The notes beneath the pieces are model-generated. The model had not been told where the DNA came from and made no database searches. It was given only the letters and a program-made list of their open reading frames with translations. Below are positions 58,505-64,000 of a DNA stretch of 64,000 nucleotides, one piece after another. The DNA comes from Enoplolaimus lenunculus (Eukaryota; Nematoda; Enoplea; Enoplida; Thoracostomopsidae), in NCBI GenBank assembly GCA_030248215.1, contig JASANG010000430.1, forward strand, positions 1 to 64,000, given 5' to 3'. How positions within the stretch are numbered: the first letter of the stretch is position 1; every line of letters starts with the position of its first letter. The translations under genes were made by a program, and so were the position numbers.

Positions 58505-58507
58505 CTG

Positions 58508-58582
58508 TTTATATATATATCTATATATAGATATATATATATATCTATATATACAGATAGATATATATCTATATATATATAT
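58508..58582. repeat. TA/CTATA microsatellite
   Basis: tatatatctatatatagata repeats, touching the acceptor of the exon at 58,409. Confidence 0.9.
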
Positions 58583-58772
58583 CAATTTCAACGCCCTTTT
58601 GGAACTGAAATATATTTAGGGAACTTCCAACCAGGGACGTATACAAAGGTGCATTTATGGGAATATACTTGAATATAAACACGTATTTGTAACTGCACAT
58701 AATTGCTCTTTATTTCACGGCCTGAACACACCCATGTGGTGTCCTATGCGATATGGGTCCTGCCAAGTGGTA

Positions 58773-58952
58773 ATTACAGGGCCGTAACAGTAGTATAAGC
58801 ATATTCCTAAGCCTAAGTCTACGCCGAAGCGTAAAAATGATCCGATATTTAAGCGTCAACTTAAGGTTAAGCAAAAAATTTGTCTAAAGCTTAAGCTTAA
58901 TCTATTATGGTACTGCAGAAAACACGTTCCGACCCTGATCTTTACATGGGTC
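58773..58952. mobile_element. GGCC-end MITE
   Basis: It runs from about ttacagggccgtaacagtag to gatctttacatgggtc, with diverged GCCTAA units inside. Confidence 0.78.
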
Positions 58953-59278
58953 AATGATCAGCACTTCTCAGTTATTACAACAAACAGCCCGCCAAAAGGC
59001 CAGAAAGACGAGGTACGAATGCTTTGTAACAGGGCAGGTTTTGTGTACAACAGAATGCACCCAGCACGCGTTACATTTTTCGCCACCTTCTCCCATACTT
59101 GGGGGGGGTCAAAATTTTCAGTAACCATAATAAATACGCTGCATATTCGTATGTTCATACATAGCCGGTTTATATTCTTAAACGGTCGAGGCAATATGGT
59201 GTGCATTAAAGCAGAAATCGACCCCCCTAAATAAGGGGGGTAAGGCAAAAACGCTACGCGTGCTGGTACATTTTGTAC

Positions 59279-59332
59279 CTTGCACCGCCCAGCCAGTTGC
59301 ATACTCTCGTTTAAGATCATCCACTCGTTGTA
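59279..59332 (-). CDS. Possible upstream alpha2-delta exon
   Basis: A 54-bp block lies between an acceptor-like ...gatag and a donor gtacaa on the minus strand. It is open in two frames. One, containing VDDLKREYATGW, looks like the helical N-terminal region of alpha2-delta but does not fit the phase of the next exon. The other fits the phase but has no recognisable similarity. I include it only as a candidate. Confidence 0.25.
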
Positions 59333-59663
59333 CTATCAATTAATATGTCAAAATTGGAATATTATTTCTAAAGTTCGTCAATAAAATGCATTCAAGTACA
59401 TTCGAATGCAAATTGAATTGCCGTAACGAAAATGACCATCGGCTATCATGGTATTAATTAATTTTCAACGGCAAATACATGACAACAATATTTCACATAA
59501 TTTTATTTGCAGTTTCCTTCGCTTCCGTTTAGTTTTATAAAAATTTAAGACCAAAAAAATGCGTTTGCCAAAAAATAGCCTCACCGGTTGAGTTGAACCC
59601 AACAGAACTTATTTATGCCCATCGTTTCCAGAAATCAATCAAATACCCAACTGGTGTACGCCA

Positions 59664-59809
59664 ACCAATGTATAGAACAAGACCGTAATAGCAGTATAAG
59701 CATATTCGTTAGTCTCAGCCGGACTCTAAGTAAAAAATAGTCTAAAGCTTAAGTTTAATCTATTGCAGTTCCACTGAAAAACGTTCCGCCTCTAATCTTT
59801 ACATGGGCC
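59664..59809. mobile_element. GGCC-end MITE
   Basis: It runs from accaatgtatagaacaagac to ctaatctttacatgggcc. Confidence 0.82.
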
Positions 59810-59814
59810 ACGTT

Positions 59815-60145
59815 TAATATTTTGTAATGATGAATATTATTCTGGTTATAAAGGTTGCTTCACTAATTCGCCTCACTATAAAATAAAATAGTTGACGTAC
59901 TGTACGTGCTAATTAAATCTCATGTTTATTACGGCAGAATTCAAAATATATTTCGTACGATCCGGCGGAACCACAGCCCTAAAAACGATCAGATCCTTCT
60001 TTGAAACGTAACATTTCACCTGCAATTGTTTTTGCTGGTTAAATTTACACACTCAAGATAGCGAAACCAAACCACCAAACAAACTACTCCCAGACCAAAT
60101 ATTTAGCAAAATATTGTAAAATTTGAACGCGAAAATTACCTCACT
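59815..60145. other. No feature recognised
   Basis: AT-rich sequence between a MITE and the GCGTCCGCAG repeats. Confidence 0.5.
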
Positions 60146-60149
60146 TTTA

Positions 60150-60475
60150 AGTAAGTACGCGCGTCCGCAGAAACTTTTATTTCAAGAGGCACCGAATAAC
60201 GCAAATTCCACAATATCATGCGTACACCAGGTGACCTTTGACGGGGCAGTGTGATGGACACGGAAGGTTTTTTGGCTTCAGTGTTCATCGCACTCCCCCT
60301 CAAATGTCACCTAGTGTATGCATGATATTTTGGAATTTGCATAATTTTTGGGGTCCCTACAATTGTAATTTAAAATTGATGACTATTAGACCGAGTCTAC
60401 TTAAGGGGCGTCAGTCGAATTTAAAGCGTGGGTGGTCGTGGCTTCTCAATGCCCTCTGTGGGGGGGCGCCCTTGA
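60150..60475. mobile_element. GCGTCCGCAGGAA repeats, two facing pieces
   Basis: gcgcgtccgcagaaactttt at 60,158 and, farther right, aattgtaatttaaaattg with tattagaccgagtctac. These look like two partial copies. Confidence 0.55.
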
Positions 60476-60754
60476 AAAGACAAATCAAACGTTCAACCGA
60501 CAATAATCGCAATAACCAAACAATTCTATTTACATTGCCAGCATCACAAAGTTAATATATTTTTGTAGAATCTAATATTTTAGTAGCAGCATGCAAACCG
60601 TAACTAAAATCTACAGATACCGTTTACAAAAACAAGCATAATCCACTTTCTAATAAATATGGTTTAATCAACATGTCTAGTGCTAATTAAGACAGATGCC
60701 GCCAGGGGTCAGTCTAGATGGGAACCGGAACTTTAGACCCTATTTATAAAACAC

Positions 60755-60840
60755 GCTGGAAGGCATATGGCGGTGGCGTCGAACTAGCCGTGTTAGGATT
60801 CCGAGGTAAGCGCTCTACTACTGTGTCATCCCAAAATCTT
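60755..60840 (-). mobile_element. tRNA-like SINE fragment
   Basis: On the minus strand, gatgacacagtagtagagcg and ctagttcgacgccaccg look like A and B boxes about 30-35 bp apart. Confidence 0.5.
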
Positions 60841-60942
60841 CAGACTTGGAATCAGTAGGTGTAGGTAAAATATGTTTCAATAGATTAATAATTGGATTCT
60901 TTTTCTGTTGAATAAAGGTCACTGTGAACGATTCGGGACCAG

Positions 60943-61251
60943 TACCGGATTCAGGGTGAGGGCGATGGGCGTCCCTCCGTCAGAAATTTTTGTGACAGAA
61001 TGGTAAGATCCCTACCTTACAATTGTTTCCTCGCAGAATTTTTTGTAAAAAACGATAAGGCTCTCCATACCTTACAATTTCCCTCTCCGAAATTTTTTTG
61101 TGATAAAATGATAAAGTCCCTACCATAAATTTTATTTGCTTTCGGAATGTCTTTTGGTGATAAAATGATACGATCCCTATAACAGTAAAAGTTGCGTTTC
61201 ATAACATTTGCCAGCCCGCCACCCCCGTGAAAAATATGGGGATCCACATCT
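60943..61251. mobile_element. AAGGTAGGGACC element
   Basis: It starts taccggattcagggtgaggg and ends atatggggatccacatc, with four internal units. Confidence 0.83.
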
Positions 61252-61476
61252 GTATGAGACCTCTGTGAACAACAAGACGTCCATATGGACCAATAGTGCC
61301 CGAACGAATGATTTCCCAGCCTTATTGAACCTAATGTGTGCCTCGGTGTCCTGAACAGGAGGGCGGCAACGCATAACCTTGGTCCTTGGTTTGCGATGCG
61401 GCAATTTTAACTTAAGCAATAACGATGGTTTAAATACATTAAAGCAATCAATCAGGCAGCAACAGGAGAGAAAATT

Positions 61477-61570
61477 TTCAATCTTGCTTGTAAGTCGTCG
61501 AAAACCCTTCTATGCCCCTCCTGAAAATTTTCTAGCCCTCTCACACGGTGTGAACTGGCTACAGGCCTGA
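61477..61570. mobile_element. CCCGTAGCCAGCTCACC element, half
   Basis: Only the half from caatcttgcttgtaagtcgtc to gtgaactggctacaggcc is present. Confidence 0.65.
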
Positions 61571-61737
61571 GTATATGTTAAAGGTCCGTGTGACAGTCGG
61601 TACTAAAAGTAACTACTGATGCAGGTATATACGTATGAGTGAATATCGTGTTAACATTGGAAGATTAGCTGGCTATCAGTATAAAGCCGGAGGTTGAAAA
61701 ATACCGGAGCCGGAGGCAGACCTCTGGTTAATGTAAC

Positions 61738-63885
61738 GAGGAGTGCGCAAAATGTCGCGTGACACAATCTGCCTATTTGCTTTAGTCAGCATACAATAAG
61801 GATACGCAAAATGTCGCGTGACACAATCCGCCTATTTGCTTTAACCAGCATACAATAAGGATACGCAAAATGTCGCGTGACACAATCTGCCTATTTGCTT
61901 TAACCAGCATACAATAAGGATACGCAAAATGTCGCGTGACACAATTTGCCTATCTGCTTTAGCCTGCATACAATAAGGATACGCAAAATGTCGCGTGACA
62001 CAATCTGCCTATTTGCTTTAGCCAGCATACAATAAGGATACGCAAAATGTCGCGTGACACATTCTGCCTATTTGCTTTAACCAGCATACAATAAGGATAC
62101 GCAAAATGTCGCGTGACACAATCTGCCTATTTGCTTTAACCAGCATACAATAAGGATACGCAAAATGTCGCGTGACACAATCTGCCTATTTGCTTTAACC
62201 AGCATACAATAAGGATACGCAAAATGTCGCGTGACACAATCTGCCTATTTGCTTTAACCAGCATACAATAAGGATACGCAAAATGTCGCGTGCCACAATC
62301 TGCCTATTTGCTTTAACCAGCATACAATAAGGATACGCAAAATGTCGCGTGACACAATCTGCCTATTTGCTTTAACCAGCATACAATAAGGATACGCAAA
62401 ATGTCGCGTGACACAATCTGCCTATTTGCTTTAGCCAGCATACAATAAGGATACGCAAAATGTCGCGTGACACAATCTGCCTATTTGCTTTAACCAGCAT
62501 ACAATAAGGATACGCAAAATGTCGCGTGACACAATCTGCCTATTTGCTTTAACCAGCATACAATAAGGATACGCAAAATGTCGCGTGACACAATCTGCCT
62601 ATTTGCTTTAGTCAGCATACAATAAGGATACGCAAAATGTCGCGTGACACAATCTGCCTATTTGCTTTAGCCAGCATACAATAAGGATACGCAAAATGTC
62701 GCGTGACACAATCTGCCTATATGCTTTAACCAGCATACAATAAGGATACGCAAAATGTCGCGTGACACAATCTGCCTATTTGCTTTAACCAGCATACAAT
62801 AAGGATACGCAAAATGTCGCGTGACACAATCTGCCTATTTGCTTTAACCAGCATACAATAAGGATACGCAAAATGTCGCGTGACACAATCTGCCTATTTG
62901 CTTTAGCCAGCATACAATAAGGATGCGCAAAATGTCGCGTGACACAATTTGCCTATTTGCTTTAACCAGCATACAATAAGGATACGCAAAATGTCGCGTG
63001 ACACAATCTGCCTATTTGCTTTAACCAGCATACAATAAGGATACGCAAAATGTCGCGTGACACAATCTGCCTATTTGCTTTAACCAGCATACAATAAGGA
63101 TACGCAAAATGTCGCGTGACACAATCTGCCTATTTGCTTTAACCAGCATACAATAAGGATACGCAAAATGTCGCGTGACACAATCTGCCTATTTGCTTTA
63201 ACCAGCATACAATAAGGATACGCAAAATGTCGCGTGACACAATCTGCCTATTTGCTTTAACCAGCATACAATAAGGATACGCAAAATGTCGCGTGACACA
63301 ATCTGCCTATTTGCTTTAGCCAGCATACAATAAGGATACGCAAAATGTCGCGTGTCACAATCTGCCTATTTGCTTTAACCAGCATACAATAAGGATACGC
63401 AAAATGTCGCGTGACACAATCTGCCTATTTGCTTTAACCAGCATACAATAAGGATACGCAAAATGTCGCGTGACACAATCTGCCTATTTGCTTTAGTCAG
63501 CATACAATAAGGATACGCAAAATGTCGCGTGACACAATCTGCCTATTTGCTTTAGCCAGCATACAATAAGGATACGCAAAATGTCGCGTGACACAATCTG
63601 CCTATATGCTTTAACCAGCATACAATAAGGATACGCAAAATGTCGCGTGACACAATCTGCCTATTTGCTTTAACCAGCATACAATAAGGATACGCAAAAT
63701 GTCGCGTGACACAATCTGCCTATTTGCTTTAACCAGCATACAATAAGGATACGCAAAATGTCGCGTGACACAATCTGCCTATTTGCTTTAGCCAGCATAC
63801 AATAAGGATGCGCAAAATGTCGCGTGACACAATTTGCCTATTTGCTTTAGCCAGCATACAATAAGGATACGCAAAATGTCGCGCG
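61738..63885. repeat. 59-bp satellite, about 36 units, with higher-order structure
   Basis: The unit runs from GGATACGCAAAATGTCGCG to ...CAGCATACAATAA, 59 bp, repeated head to tail with very few changes. Diagnostic variants (agtcagc, agccagc, tatatgc, ggatgcgc, aatttgcc) recur in the same order 885 bp apart, which is 15 units. Because 59 is not a multiple of 3 the frame shifts each unit, and the array is not coding. The last unit decays at gtcgcgcggcac. Confidence 0.97.
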
Positions 63886-64000
63886 GCACGAAAACCGATA
63901 AAAACTGACGAAACATTTCCATGCAATATTTCTTCGGGCAAACAACTTAACGAACGACGATATAAATTTACATCGAAAATGAAATCCAATCGGAATACGA

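Noticed and set aside
61738-63885. CRISPR-like regular array
   Set aside because: The 59-bp units are contiguous with no unique spacers, in an animal-type genome; this is a satellite.
63729-63989. Minus-strand open frame at the right edge
   Set aside because: It runs into the satellite and repeats its translation; the non-satellite part (NLYRRSLSCLPEEI) could be an upstream exon but has no visible splice support within the window.

Overview
This is animal (invertebrate) nuclear DNA: A+T-rich, very gene-sparse, packed with short inverted-repeat transposons, and carrying one large intron-rich gene with GT-AG introns. I cannot name the phylum. Many of the transposons contain degenerate TTAGGC arrays, the nematode telomere unit, but they sit inside mobile elements and do not prove a nematode.

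The one protein-coding gene I can support is a voltage-gated calcium channel alpha2-delta subunit (CACNA2D family, closest by eye to the alpha2-delta-3/4 class). It lies on the minus strand from about 58.5 kb down to 8.3 kb. I placed 25 exons with splice sites. Reading frame and splice phase agree at nearly every junction, and exon order follows the family: VWA_N region (58.5-52.6 kb), VWA domain with a perfect DTSGS metal-binding motif (51.3-31.3 kb), a VLSRP...W linker (30.0-29.3 kb), first Cache domain (21.2-10.2 kb), and a second Cache-like segment with a long acidic insert (9.4-8.3 kb). The first exons lie to the right, beyond or inside the satellite. The C-terminus is missing.

The left quarter (1-15,922) is a giant palindrome with arms of at least about 7.9 kb. 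It is an inverted duplication of the 3' half of the same gene: the right arm is in line with the gene on the minus strand, and the left arm repeats the exons on the plus strand. The two copies converge tail to tail on a small TTAGGC-type palindromic transposon at 8.1-8.25 kb, so neither reaches a C-terminus here. The arms differ by SNPs, patches of stronger divergence and a 384-bp transposon present only in the left arm. The right-arm copy of the last exon carries two 1-bp deletions, while the left-arm copy is open. The palindrome could be a real inverted duplication or two haplotypes wrongly joined.

The introns hold at least a dozen families of MITE-like elements, tRNA-derived SINE-like pieces, a 52-bp tandem array beside an exon, other AT-rich arrays, and at the right end (61.74-63.89 kb) a 59-bp satellite of about 36 units with a 15-unit (885-bp) higher-order repeat. 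I see no rRNA gene, no intact tRNA gene, no CRISPR array and no bacterial-type operon.
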